This document shows positions 45,853-56,362 of a stretch of DNA of 64,000 nucleotides, one piece after another. The translations under genes and the position numbers were made by a program. The notes under the pieces are model-generated. The model ran no database searches. It was given only the letters and a program-made list of their open reading frames with translations, and was not told the origin of the DNA. Origin of the DNA: Aquatica leii (taxonomy: Eukaryota > Arthropoda > Insecta > Coleoptera > Lampyridae); the NCBI GenBank assembly GCA_035610365.1, contig CM069436.1:55195505-55259504 (forward strand), read 5' to 3'. The stretch's first letter is position 1, and each line of letters starts with the position of its first letter.

Positions 45853-46800
45853 TTTACCATTTCTTAGTAATTATTTAGCAGAAAATAAATTTGTTAATGA
45901 ATGCATTTATTGTTACCGATTCATGTTTCGTATTGGTACACAAAAACGATAAGATTTGTGCTAAGCGTTTGTGTTTAGTTCAAACCTATTTTTGTAACTT
46001 TTGGAATTTAACATTAAATAAAAGCAGTTTGTTTTACATTTGAAGATAAAGATGATTTATAATTAGACCAGTTATTTACTAATCTGAAAATACACGCATC
46101 GTTTATTATTGATGTTAATATGCATTTTATATAACAACAAATTACAAAATTATGAACGTATTTGCAAAATATTGATTATAATCAGTTTTACAAAGCTACA
46201 AGCAGTCACTTATTAAGTTAAAAAACTGTTGTTTTTTTAAATAAATGAATGATTAATTAATTAAGCAACAGCAAACAGATTTATTGCCCAACAAAGAACT
46301 TCATTAATATTCTATTACGTAAATGTTTGACACACTACCGACCGCTTTTGCAAATTTTATATAAAAGAACTCTTATATGTCACTTTATGTACGTTGTGAG
46401 ATAAGTCCTTGTTTAAAGTGGAAAAATGCATGGGCGGCAAAATCTATGGATTAAAAAAATTCTGTTCGTTGCCTCAGACGTACTAAGGCGAAAATTAAAT
46501 GTCATTATAGAAGTAGACTTAGCAATGCAGAAGAAACTACGTGAAATAGAAAATTTCTGTTTTCCAAGATATGATTTCTTGTTTTTGCTGCAAACTTTTG
46601 GGTTCTATTTATTAGTACATATGCAACACAGCTTAAATTAACTTAACGTTGTTTATAATGACAATAATAATGTTTATTACTAAACAGGCACAAAAAAAGG
46701 CCCAATTACAGAGCAACCAAAAATAAAATTACACATGTTTAAAATCTGAGAACAAAAAAATGTACATATTCTAAAGATTAACATTATACTCTATTTTTTT
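45853..46800. other. Upstream of transporter C, no gene
   Basis: A 71-codon frame at 46426-46641 has no family match and ordinary composition, and is probably chance. Otherwise AT-rich. Confidence 0.4.
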
Positions 46801-46826
46801 TCTTTTACATAAGTCTCAATTTCTTT

Positions 46827-47940
46827 TTAAAAGTTTTGTACATGATTACGTAAAAATACGTCTATGTTGTTAGGTAATCTATTATACAAGCTTGCCATTT
46901 TAAAAACTGGAGCATTTAACAGACAATTTGTTTTTGGAGTAGCAACGAAAAGATGACATTTAATTAGGCTCTGTATTATAGGTGACCTGATACCAATTGT
47001 TCTTAATATGTATGAATTGTCGACTATACCTGATACCACGTTATGTAAATAACACAGTACTGCTACATTATTTCTTTCTTCGATTGTTGGAATATCGCTG
47101 TAGAAGTTATTTACGAATTCATGTTGATGTAGAAGATACATATTGTTTTGACGATAATATCTTATTTTTAAAAATCTATACCGAACATTTTCTAACATAG
47201 TTTTATATTTTTTTTATAAAATGGATACTAAACTACTATAGAATATTCTAACTTAGATCTTATATAGTGGTTGTATAATGCCGTAATTGCAGATGTCGAT
47301 GTAAACTCTGTTGTGAGCCTGATAATAAATCCTAAAGTTCTGTTAGCACTTTTAACAGTGTTAATAACATGATTAGAAAAAGTTAATTTATTATCAAACC
47401 ATACACCTAAGTCGCATACACATTTTTTATATAGTAACACAGATTTATTAACATTATAAGCTGTCATTATAGGGGAAACTTTTCTAGTATAGGACATCAC
47501 CAAACATTTATTTACGTTTAAGTTCATTTGATTTATGGAACACCAGTTCCCTACACTACCTAGATCTTCTTGAAGATTATTTGCACAATCAGTATCGTTA
47601 ATAAATATTTTTAAATCATATGCATATAATAACGTTTTCGAAGACTTTGCACAGTTAACTATGTCATTAAAAAACAGTAAAAATAACAATGGTCCTAGAT
47701 TGCTGCCTTGAGGAACTCCCGATGTGGAAAGAAACTTTAATGATTTATAATTTAAGTGTCACATAACAGTATCTGTCGTTTAGGTAATATGTTAATAATA
47801 AACATAAATCTCTAGATAGTCCGTACATATAACATAGTTTTTTGATTAACAGGATGTGATTGATAGTATCAAAAGCCTTGGACAAATCAGTGTAAATGAC
47901 ATCTACTTGCAGGGATAAGTATAGTTACCTATATAGTATA
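46827..47940 (-). pseudogene. LINE reverse transcriptase, 3' half (5'-truncated)
   Basis: From the right: VDVIYTDLSKAFDTINHILL (about 47840-47905), then TSGVPQGSNLGPLLFLLFFN (about 47665-47730), the catalytic box as LLYAYDLKIF where YADD is expected (47600-47640), and LNVNKCLVMSYTRK with DLGVWFDNKLTFSNHV. Next come an RSKLEYSIVV block and a C-terminal region, ERNNVAVLCYLHNVVSGIVD, ending near 46827. The change of the second catalytic aspartate region to YAYD, and frameshifts near 47200 and 47750, mark a dead copy. Loss of the front part is typical of incomplete reverse transcription on insertion. Jockey or a near clade. Confidence 0.85.
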
Positions 47941-47949
47941 TATGTAATC

Positions 47950-48085
47950 TGTAGACATAGTAACATTATATATATAACAAAAAAAAAGTAATTGTTCGAT
48001 ACGTCATGTGTTTTCAACTAAAAAAGAATTTTTAAGCATTTTTACGCTCAGTATCAACAATATCTTTAAGAGGTTATTGGCCCAG
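47950..48085 (+). repeat. Copia 5' LTR end and primer binding site
   Basis: GGTTATTGGCCCAG at 48072-48085 is one change away from GGTTATGGGCCCAG, the half-tRNA (initiator Met) primer site of insect Copia elements. It lies 43 nt before the Copia gag start. The LTR is therefore to its left, ending near TCAACAATATCTTTAAGA; its left edge is not defined because a LINE fragment ends at about 47940. Confidence 0.5.
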
Positions 48086-48128
48086 AGTATTACTATTTGT
48101 TTATTTCTTACAAAACCGCAAAAAAATC

Positions 48129-48842
48129 ATGTCGGACACAAAAATTCAAATTGCGAAATTGAATAACGATAACTATCAGGTTTGGAAGTACAAAATGGAG
48201 TTTCTATTAATTAAGAAAGATTTGTGGTTAGTTATTGAAGAAAGTGTACCAACAAATGCGGATCAGTTAATGGGATGGAATAAAAAGGATAGTAAAGCCC
48301 GTGCACATATTGGTCTTTCTATCGAAGATAACCAAATAATCCATGTTAAGAATAAAGTAACGGCTAAACAAATGTGGGAAACGCTAAGGGAATATCATCA
48401 AAAGTCTACTTTATCGAATAAAGTTATGATTTTAAGACGGCTATGTCGAATGATTTTACCTGAAGGTGGAAATATGCAAACCCATTTAAGTGCAATGGAC
48501 GAATGCATGGAGGAATTGACTACATTAGGTGAACCAATAGGGGAAACTCTTTCAGTTGCATTATATTTATCAAGTTTATGTGAAAGCTACAGCATTTTGT
48601 CGACAGCTCTTGAAGCACGTCCCGAAAGTGATTTAAATAGGGCTATGGTCAAAAATAAGCTTTTAGAAGAATACAGGAAACGACAAGATAACGAGATTAT
48701 TTGCAAAAATGGTGGGACAGCTCTAAAAATCAATAACGGAAACACTTTTGACAGCTCAAAGATTTATTGTTTTTTCTGTAAAAAGAAAGGTCATATTAAA
48801 AAAGATTGTCGTAAATTTTTGATCATATTTCCAGGTGTTTGA
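48129..48842 (+). CDS. Copia-type gag polyprotein (intact frame)
   Basis: A 237-residue open frame. The N-terminal part (IAKLNNDNYQVWKYKMEFLL) and the helical core (KQMWETLREYHQKSTLSNKV, then LRRLCRMILPEGGNMQTHLS) are typical of Ty1/Copia gag. The C-terminal zinc knuckle CFFCKKKGHIKKDC (residues about 212-225) has the full C-x2-C-x4-H-x4-C. In the family it forms the particle that packages the element's RNA. It is short because it stops right after the knuckle, where protease should follow; instead a Gypsy integrase begins in the same frame after one TGA. No frameshift or internal stop, unlike its neighbours, so it is either young or under some constraint. Confidence 0.85.
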   Translation: MSDTKIQIAKLNNDNYQVWKYKMEFLLIKKDLWLVIEESVPTNADQLMGWNKKDSKARAHIGLSIEDNQIIHVKNKVTAKQMWETLREYHQKSTLSNKVMILRRLCRMILPEGGNMQTHLSAMDECMEELTTLGEPIGETLSVALYLSSLCESYSILSTALEARPESDLNRAMVKNKLLEEYRKRQDNEIICKNGGTALKINNGNTFDSSKIYCFFCKKKGHIKKDCRKFLIIFPGV

Positions 48843-49709
48843 AGTGGCTTTCTTCATAATATTCCAAAAGGAGATATCCCGTTTAGTGTAATCCATGTTG
48901 ACCATTTAGAAAAACCTTTAGAAAAATGCGATTTCAAAATAGGTATTTGTTTGTGGTTGTGGACGCGTTCACAAAATTTGTGCGTCTGTATGCATGTAGA
49001 ACGGTTACTAGTAAAAAAACCATAAAATGTTTAGACGATTATTTTTGCGCGTAGATTAAACTAGATAAAGTTATATCTGATAGGGGTACCGCGTTTACGT
49101 CACAAGAGTTTTAACAATTTTTGGATGGTCAAGACCTAACCCATTCATTAATTGCCACGGGTGTACCAAGAGCCAATGGACAGATAAAGCGAGTAAATCG
49201 AGTTGTGGTGCCTATGTTGACAAAAATTGCGCCAGATCCAAATAAATGGGATTCTGTTTTAGCCGAAGTAGAATATAAGTAATACGTTGTCAAAATCTAC
49301 TGGTCACTCGCCTAGTATTTTATTGTACGGAATAAATCAAAAGGGTAAAGATAATGATGACCTATAAATGATTTTAAATTCTGAAGTAGGTAATAACGAT
49401 ATAAAAGATTTGTTAATAGTTAGAAGTAGTGCTGAAGCAAATATACGAAAAAGTCAAGACTATAACAAAAGTTATTATGATAAAACTCATAAAAGCGCTA
49501 ATGTTTATAACAAAGGTGATTTGGTGATGATAACTAATAATGACGTTACACCGGGAGTGAACAAAAAACTGATTCCGAAATTCAAAGGTCCTTATGTTGT
49601 AGGAGAAGTGTTAGGAAATGACCGATATGTTATTAAAGATTTAAACGACTTTCAAGTTACACAAATACCATGTGATTCTGTGTTTGATTCGGCGAACATG
49701 AGGCGATAG
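48843..49709 (+). pseudogene. Gypsy integrase, C-terminal half of pol
   Basis: It begins SGFLHNIPKGDIPFSVIHVD in the frame of the preceding gag. It then shifts: LFVVVDAFTKFVRLYACRTV (48940-49005, first D), ISDRGTAFTSQEF (about 49074-49112, second D) and ATGVPRANGQIKRVNRVVVP (about 49157-49215). Here lysine stands where the catalytic glutamate of NGQVERxNR is expected. The end is open at 49368-49709: KSQDYNKSYYDKTHKSANVY, then KKLIPKFKGPYVVGEVLGND, the GPY/F module that often binds DNA. Protease, RT and RNase H are absent. The K for E change would abolish strand transfer. Confidence 0.86.
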
Positions 49710-49785
49710 CCTGACTAATATAAATGTTTATTGTATAAAGTTTATTATTGATAGTTTGTAGTTTAACATCTAAGATAAAAGTAGT

Positions 49786-50082
49786 TGTAATGATCGAGGG
49801 CGATCACGAGTCAGGAAGGCCGAGTTGTAAGATTTTATATTGAAATTTCAAATAACCGCGCTAAATGTTGACGAGCATGTCCGGTCTGTGACGCGTTGCA
49901 TCTCCCTACCATCATCCGTTTGGAGTAGTTGTTAAGTTAGCGTTCGACGCGGCAGGTGTGTCCGCCGATCGAGGTTAAGTAAGTGCTGTTGCGTTTAAAG
50001 TTTTTTTTTGTTGTTGTTAGATTAAATAAATGTATGAGTATTGTTATTAATCAAACTGACTCTTGTATTATTACCCGCCACA
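49786..50082 (+). repeat. Gypsy 3' LTR
   Basis: From TGTAATGATCGAGGGCGATC to ...ATTACCCGCCACA, about 297 bp, beginning TG and ending CA. It lies shortly after the integrase end, and has an AATAAA at about 50024 and a GC-richer middle. No 5' copy in the window because the left part of the element is Copia. Limits are judged by eye. Confidence 0.55.
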
Positions 50083-50303
50083 TTAGTAATATTTTAAAAT
50101 CAGAAACTCTAAATATACAATTGGCTCCGGAAGCTTTACAAAAATTAAAATAATTATTGCCCGAATTTCGTACAGATGATAAACTTTATGACGTTATTAC
50201 TGCAGCAAAAGAAACTGCAAAAAGTTGGATGTAGAACCCAATTTTCAAACAGCCACCCCTTTACGGCGTCGACAAAAAACTAAACAGTTTGACTACGATG
50301 TTA

Positions 50304-51858
50304 TCCCAGTAAACACACGACGTCCCAGGGACGTTCGTTTTATGTCCAAATGATGTCTTTACATCCCGGGCTTTAAAACAGACCTGTATAAGATGTCTTT
50401 AATAGGACGTCCTCAGGATGTCAATGAAGAACGTACGATGGGATGTCCTATGCGGGAAAAAACAAATGCAAACTGAGTGTGCGTGCCCACTTTCCTTCTT
50501 GTTCTCTGGTGCCTACTCAACACCCGTACGCTCCTTCGGTATATCAAAGTGGTACACTCTGTTTGCACCGTTTGCACTCTGTATTTGTTTTTATTTGTGT
50601 TCTGACTACTTTATTTATCTGTTCTTCATTTTATTATCTAACGTTTTTTGGGTGTTTTAGTGCATAAACAAATTTATTTGGTAAGTTTTTGGTACCTTGT
50701 ATTTATTTATAATGTATAAAAATCATCATTTATAATTATTATTTTGAATGACTAAAAATTAATAAAAGTTTATTGAAATTAAAAGATCATAATTATTAAC
50801 AATGGTGATTTAAAACCCCATCTCGCGCGCATACCTATGCGGTGAATTGAAAATATTTGTTATGTAAAAAAAAATTTTTTTACTCAAATAATTATTTAAG
50901 GTTTAAAAGTGTGACGTTATCTCACGACTTTTATCGTCGCGATTCGCAATAAGTCATCCAAAAATGTCAACATGACCGATAAGGCACAAAATCGCTAATC
51001 TAACTAAGAAACTATAACGTTATCGCGTTCTTGGTATTCATAGTTATGATTAGTGTGCATATTCTCGTAGTTAAAAATACGTCTAGAAATAATTTTGTTT
51101 TTATCACATTCCTCTGATGAAATGTAAACGCGAAACGTATAAAAATTCTTAATGAATTTGCAAAACTGACGCGTTTACAAAATCTTTTTTAAAAAACGAT
51201 TTAAATAAATTTTAACTGGTTATAATCGATCATCTCTTATGATTTAATCAATAATAGAATCGCCAAAAAGATCAATCAATAATTCTTCAAAAGAAGTATC
51301 ACTTTATCAATTCTTTAATTTAGTAAAATGTAAATTCTGATTACATAGAAATACCAAAATAAGCTTTTCGTATTAACTTTTTTATCGACTCTACATGACG
51401 ATTACCATCTCTTATGTAGTTGCATTGTTTCAGGTGCCACTTAAAAAATCAGGAAGAAACTATAAAAAACTCGCTAAGGAGGGCCAAAGAACGCCGGGAT
51501 CGAGAAGATAAAAAAATGAAATAATCTAAATTTATTTTATTTCAATATAATTTAGATTATTATTTAAAAATATAGTTTTATGTAATAAAAATTTGTATTT
51601 TATTTGATAAAGTTATTTTTTATTAAAAATATAATATACATATATACCTAGTACATATCCTACAGTCATCTAAAAGGGACCTCCCGTTGCGGATACGCAA
51701 GGATGTCCTATAAGGACATCGTAGGGATGCACACACTTGTGACAAAAGAACGTCCCATAAATGTCCCTAGGACGTACACAGAACCAAAATGGGATGACTT
51801 TGGGACATTCAGTGATCTGCAAAATCATGTCCCCGGGACATCCTTGTGTTTGTTGGGA
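50304..51858. mobile_element. TCCCA-ended TIR element E1 with GTCC/GGAC arrays
   Basis: The ends are TCCCAGTAAACACA and, from the right, TCCCAACAAACACA. The flanks are TGTTA on both sides (50299-50303, 51859-51863), a likely 5-bp duplication inside a hAT gene. The first and last 150-190 bp are packed with GGACGTCC, GGATGTCC, GGGACAT and similar palindromic words (for example 50322-50335, 50405-50412, 51704-51722, 51827-51843). There is no transposase. At 51433 an acceptor-like TTGTTTCAG precedes a short open run (VPLKKSGRNYKKLAKEGQRT, PGSRR, stop), perhaps a captured or vestigial last exon. Class not recognised. Confidence 0.75.
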
Positions 51859-51885
51859 TGTTATGTTAAAAGATAAAAAATGATA

Positions 51886-51888
<3 letters not shown>

Positions 51889-51920
<32 letters not shown>
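51889..51920. repeat. (TA)16 microsatellite
   Basis: Thirty-two bases of pure TA beside the right end of element E1. Confidence 0.97.
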
Positions 51921-51923
<3 letters not shown>

Positions 51924-52174
51924 GATATAGTATATTAATTTTTACAGTGTATATTTTATAATGATTTAATTGCAGTATATCTAAACTTAGCAGTTGCTAT
52001 TCGAATTCTACTCACTTGACAAGTATCTGTTGCCACTGCAGACAAATCCTTCTCAAAATTAAGCCTAATAAAAAGAAAGAATTTATTATATATTTTTGTT
52101 TGTTAGAAGCAGCTTGTAAAGGAGAATTTGTTTTAATTACGCGTTGGAAATTTTTCTGTTATTTTTAAGAGTTA

Positions 52175-53696
52175 TCCCAATAAACACAGAAAGTCCGGCA
52201 GTGTACAATGCCATTACGGCGATTAAAGGCAAAATGCGTTTATGGTTTTTGTAGTGCATAAAAAGTACACATTCTGTACGTAAATCCCAATACTATAATC
52301 AACGTAATGGTATAGTGCGTTTTCAATACTGCTTATTCTATGGCCAAACTATTGCGTACACGCTACGCATTTTGCCATCACGTTTAAAACACATTTTTAT
52401 TCGCAGATTATTCGATTTTGTTCGGTTCTCGTTGCCGTTACCGTGAAGTAGCTCGTAGCTCTTTCCCTACCCTTGCTTTTGTCACTTTTGTTTAGCTTTA
52501 GCCGCAAAATCTTGTATTTATCGTATGCAAACCATTTTGTGCTTTAAAATTTAGAAAAAATGTGTTTGTTTTTCATCATTTAGGATGAATTAACAAAATA
52601 AGTAAGTATTAAATTCAAATATAACCGATATTATTTCTTAATAATAAATATATAACCTAAAAACTAACACGATTTCGCGCAAATATAAAATGACTTTGGA
52701 ATTTGTAGTTGATGGGATGTTATAGCTTGTGAGTTATCTACAATTTCCCAATTCATTATTCTTATTGCTGAGTTGCATTTAATTGAAATTTTTTTTTAGA
52801 TCGATTCAATCTACTTTATTGGATGAAAAGATGCAGCAAACGAGACATGTTTAATCCAAGTAATTTGTCGGGATAAAGCAAAACAAATTTGTAAAAATAT
52901 TTTAAATTTAATTTATGGTAAGAGGCTTCAGAGTATTTTATAATTTATAGGTTAAAACTTAAAACATTAGCTTTGTATGTATATTAACGTAATGTGATTT
53001 CAAGTGCATTACTGCCAAACTCGACTTTCGTGTTGTATTTTATTCCACCGCTATTTACAAAGCAATTCTTTATAATTACTTCCAAAAGTTCATAATTTAG
53101 TTTAGAAATCGCTAAAAAAGTGCATAAGTTATTTGAGTAGCATTGCAATGTAATTTTTATTTTACAGTATCCATAAGAAAAAATTCAAATTGTGGTGCAG
53201 CTTTACAACACGCAATAAACACCAGGAGTAGTGGGCACGAAAGACGCTAATAAACATAAGCACAGAATGAATGTAAATACGTTTTTTATATTTTTAAAAT
53301 TTTTTTTAGTACATATATGGACATTGTATGTTAAGTTTCCAAATTGTTTTATTAATTAAATTAAAAATGATAATACCATTGTATGCATTTAATTTGTGTT
53401 AAGTTGCTAACATTGCCAATCCTTTTAAAATTGTGCACTATTTATGTGATGACAAAGTACATATTATATTGCACAGATTTCACTGGCATTCTGCATTTAA
53501 CTTGTGTTAATATACGTAACTTGCCGATATTGGTTCGATGCAATTTCTGCATTGGCAAGATTTATCCGGCAATATATCGGCCGGTGTGACACCTGGTTAC
53601 CGACAGTGTACTTCTTTTTAGTACGTTGCCAGCATTTTGAGTGCCGGCGAAGGAGTACATTGCCAGTACAGGCCCATTGATTTGTGTTTATTGGGA
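52175..53696. mobile_element. TCCCA-ended TIR element E2 with GCCGG/TTGCC arrays
   Basis: The ends are TCCCAATAAACACA and its exact inverse TGTGTTTATTGGGA, 1522 bp apart. They differ by one base from the left end of E1. The subterminal parts are dense in TCCGGCA, TGCCATTACGGCG, GGCAAAATGC on the left and CATTGGCA, CCGGCAATATATCGGCCGG, TTGCCAGC, GTGCCGGCG, TTGCCAGT on the right. CAGTGTAC occurs on both sides. There is no transposase frame. Splice-like sites appear (AAATAA/GTAAGTATT near 52598, TTTTTTTTAG near 52799, TTTTACAG near 53167, the last followed by NSNCGAALQHAINTRSSGHE). The outer flanks (AGTTA, TACCA) do not match. Confidence 0.72.
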
Positions 53697-53699
53697 TAC

Positions 53700-54570
53700 C
53701 ATTGCATACCTTGTGTATTTGATTTGTATATTTTACCATTTTTATATTTCTTGTATTATTGTCATCTGAATAGATATTTCTTTGTTTTTACTTAACTTTT
53801 TATTTAACAACACCAAACAATTTTTTTAACTATAATTTTCATGGGCGCCACAAAAATTTTTGCACAGACACCAGTAAATATTGGCGCGGCACTGATTTCG
53901 TCGCAATATGTCGTTGCGTCTTACCACTTCAAGTAATTGTTTATTACTATATCTCATTTGTACTGATAAGGATTGTCGCGAGAGGAAGCTGCACTGATAA
54001 TATTATATTTAATTTAAATCGTTGGATTAAACATTGTTAATTAAAGTTAAAGATATAATTGATTATTCATTGTTAAATATTATTTACTAAGTAAATCTGT
54101 AAGCTTATCTAAGTCGTATTATTATTGAAAAGTAGTTCATAATTAAGAAAATTAGAGTACCTTTTATATAAAGTTTGAGTTTTGTTATATCTATTGGCGA
54201 TTAAAGAACTACTAAAAGGTTGATTTGTTTAGTTACTCTTTTTCTGGATTGAACAATTTATAAATAATCTACTACTACCGTTGACTGAAGAAACGCTACT
54301 ACTAAAATAAACAACTTTAAAAACGACTAAAGAAAATTTATCTTTTACGTCCTTAGTAAGCATGTAACTAATTATTATACTTCAATTTTATTATCTTTTA
54401 AATTTTTAATTTAATAATTTACATTAAATAAATCTATAAAACTAAATTAAATATTTATAAAAAATAATTATATACTATGGTCATCTATAAATGGAATTGT
54501 TTACTACGTTAATAATATATTTAAGTTTACAGTTTATAGTCCTTCATAGTTCTGCTTGAATTTAAGTACA
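53700..54570. other. No gene seen
   Basis: AT-rich; nothing supported. Confidence 0.5.
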
Positions 54571-54579
54571 GCTACCCGC

Positions 54580-54840
54580 CGATAGTCGACGTTGCCATTT
54601 GTATTTTACGTTATCTGACCTACTCGTGTTATTTTACAAGTTGTGAAAATCAAGTTTGCTTCAGTATAGTTTTGGCAGTGTGTGAAAGGAGAACAATCTT
54701 CGTTTATGCGATCATTGTTACTGTTACGTGCGAACATAACAATTTATTTTTTTCTAAATTAAAACGTGAGTGTATGAAGTGTCTAATAACATTTCAAGCG
54801 ATCGTGAAACTAAATATATATTAAGATACGAAACTAAAGG
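54580..54840 (+). promoter_or_regulatory. Possible promoter and non-coding first exon
   Basis: A GC-richer island in AT-rich DNA, with TTCAGTATAG at 54659-54668 (an arthropod-like initiator, TCAGT). It ends in a good donor, AAAG/GTGAGTTAA, at 54838-54848. No ATG frame of note lies between. This could be the untranslated first exon of a gene whose coding part is outside the window or in an unrecognised transposon. Weak. Confidence 0.25.
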
Positions 54841-54849
54841 TGAGTTAAC

Positions 54850-55876
54850 CTAAAAATTCTTATTTTTAAAATGTTTGTTGATTGTTATTCAAGTAGTTTT
54901 TTCGAATGATGGGTTACTTAATAGATATTTTAATATAGTTATCAATTGTGTTTGTTTGTTAAAAAAATTAAGTTAATTATCTCGTGCGAATTTTGTTTTG
55001 TCGAAATTGAGGCCATATGTTGAAAATAGATTAAAAAAGCGAAAGTACCATAATGTGCAGAAGGAAGAGGAAGAAGGTCGCAATTGTATTGCACTTTAGT
55101 ACGAACGTAAGATTTCCTCACGGTTTAATCTATCCCATGCGTTTCCACATGTTTGGCATTTAATTCAAATTAATTTTAATATTGCGTTCGGTTTATTGTA
55201 CCAATAACAATAACGAAACTTATTAGGCTACAAAGTTAATTACGTATTGCCAAAATATGTATCACGAAATACTTTGCTTTCGATTTCTTTTTTATTTCGA
55301 AAATTATCAGGTTAAGAGTTTAATTTTCTTGAAATCTGAAGTCGTAGAAATACAAAAATTCCTTTATAATCCTGCAGGGACGAAAGCATGCAAACGTTAT
55401 GCCAAATATATTAAATTTTTTTGCCTTTTATATCCCACCCATGTATTGTTGCTTTTTAGCTTTTGTGAATATTAAATTTATTTCAAAAACTTGTATTTAG
55501 AATTGTAAGTATACGAATATTGATTTCCCTATCGGATTTCATTAGTGTGTATTGAATTACATATAAGTTTATCTTATTGTTTTGCAAGACCAGAAATGTC
55601 TTACATTATGTTTGCGTTCCTGAATATAATTTTATTTCAAATATCACTTTAGACGAGAGGGTGGAAGGTTGAGAAGGTATTATAATAAATTCCATAGTTT
55701 TATTCTATTTTCATTTGGCCAAGTTATGGTTTAAGTAATCGTTAACATAAAAAATATATAAATGTTAATTTTAAAAAGAAATTAGGGGTGTTTTTCATCT
55801 TGATATTGGAACGCATTTATTAGATAAGGTTAAATTACCTATTGGTTTCTTATATTTAGATGATTATGTTTCTGTT
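54850..55876. other. No gene seen
   Basis: AT-rich; a 72-codon frame at 55257-55475 has no recognisable domain. Confidence 0.45.
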
Positions 55877-55913
55877 CGAGGGGTTGGTCACTGTGGATGT
55901 TTTTGGTCCGGCT

Positions 55914-55984
55914 CGTTTGGATATAATTGGATGTATGTGGAGATACTTGGATGTACGTTGAGTCATTTGGATGTATGTGGGAGA
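55914..55984 (+). repeat. Subterminal minisatellite, left end
   Basis: Three to four degenerate copies of a 20-22 bp unit, TTGGATGTATGTGGAGATAC, matching the array at 61137-61241. Confidence 0.7.
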
Positions 55985-56362
55985 ATTCGGTTATGTTAAA
56001 TAAATTGATAAACGACTTCTGGGAGTCAAAAGTGAAAAATAACTAAAAACTACTTTTATAAGTTGTCAGCTTAATAAAAATTGGACGAAATGCTTACTAA
56101 GTTAATTGTAGTAAGCATGTATGTCTGGAAGTACTCATTTAAATGAGTACAAAATTTCTAATTTTGACAAACAATGTTTACTAATCGGCAATACGCAGAT
56201 AATAAGTTTATGTTTGCTTGTCATGGTAATTCGAATGAAGCTCCGAGAGTATTTACGCCGTTTTTCTAATCCAAGAGTTCTTCATAGAGAAATATTTAGT
56301 ACAATCTATCGCAGGATTGTCGAAACTGGAAATTTAGAATAAATTGAATATTGACCTCCTGT

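Larger units (their letters stand above)
50083..52170 (+). pseudogene. ZMYM-type hAT transposase relic, split by an insertion
   Basis: The left part (50083-50303) ends in a block typical of these proteins: DKLYDVITAAKETAKS, EPNFQTATPLRRRQKTKQFDYD in shifted frames. The right part (51960-52130) is the C-terminal dimerisation region: NLAVAIRILLT, a stop, QVSVATADKSFSKLSLIK, where VTVASGERSFSKLKLIK is typical. Between them sits the 1555-bp element at 50304-51858. The beginning of the gene is lost at the Gypsy LTR. Stops in both halves. Confidence 0.68.

Noticed and set aside
46426..46641. A 71-codon frame upstream of transporter C
   Set aside because: No family match, no splice context; length is within chance for this composition.
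50418..50667. Two overlapping frames of 74-80 codons in element E1
   Set aside because: No domain and low-complexity hydrophobic ends; overlapping frames in the same strand are likely chance.
51889..51920. TA run as a replication origin or cruciform element
   Set aside because: A plain microsatellite with no other supporting signal.
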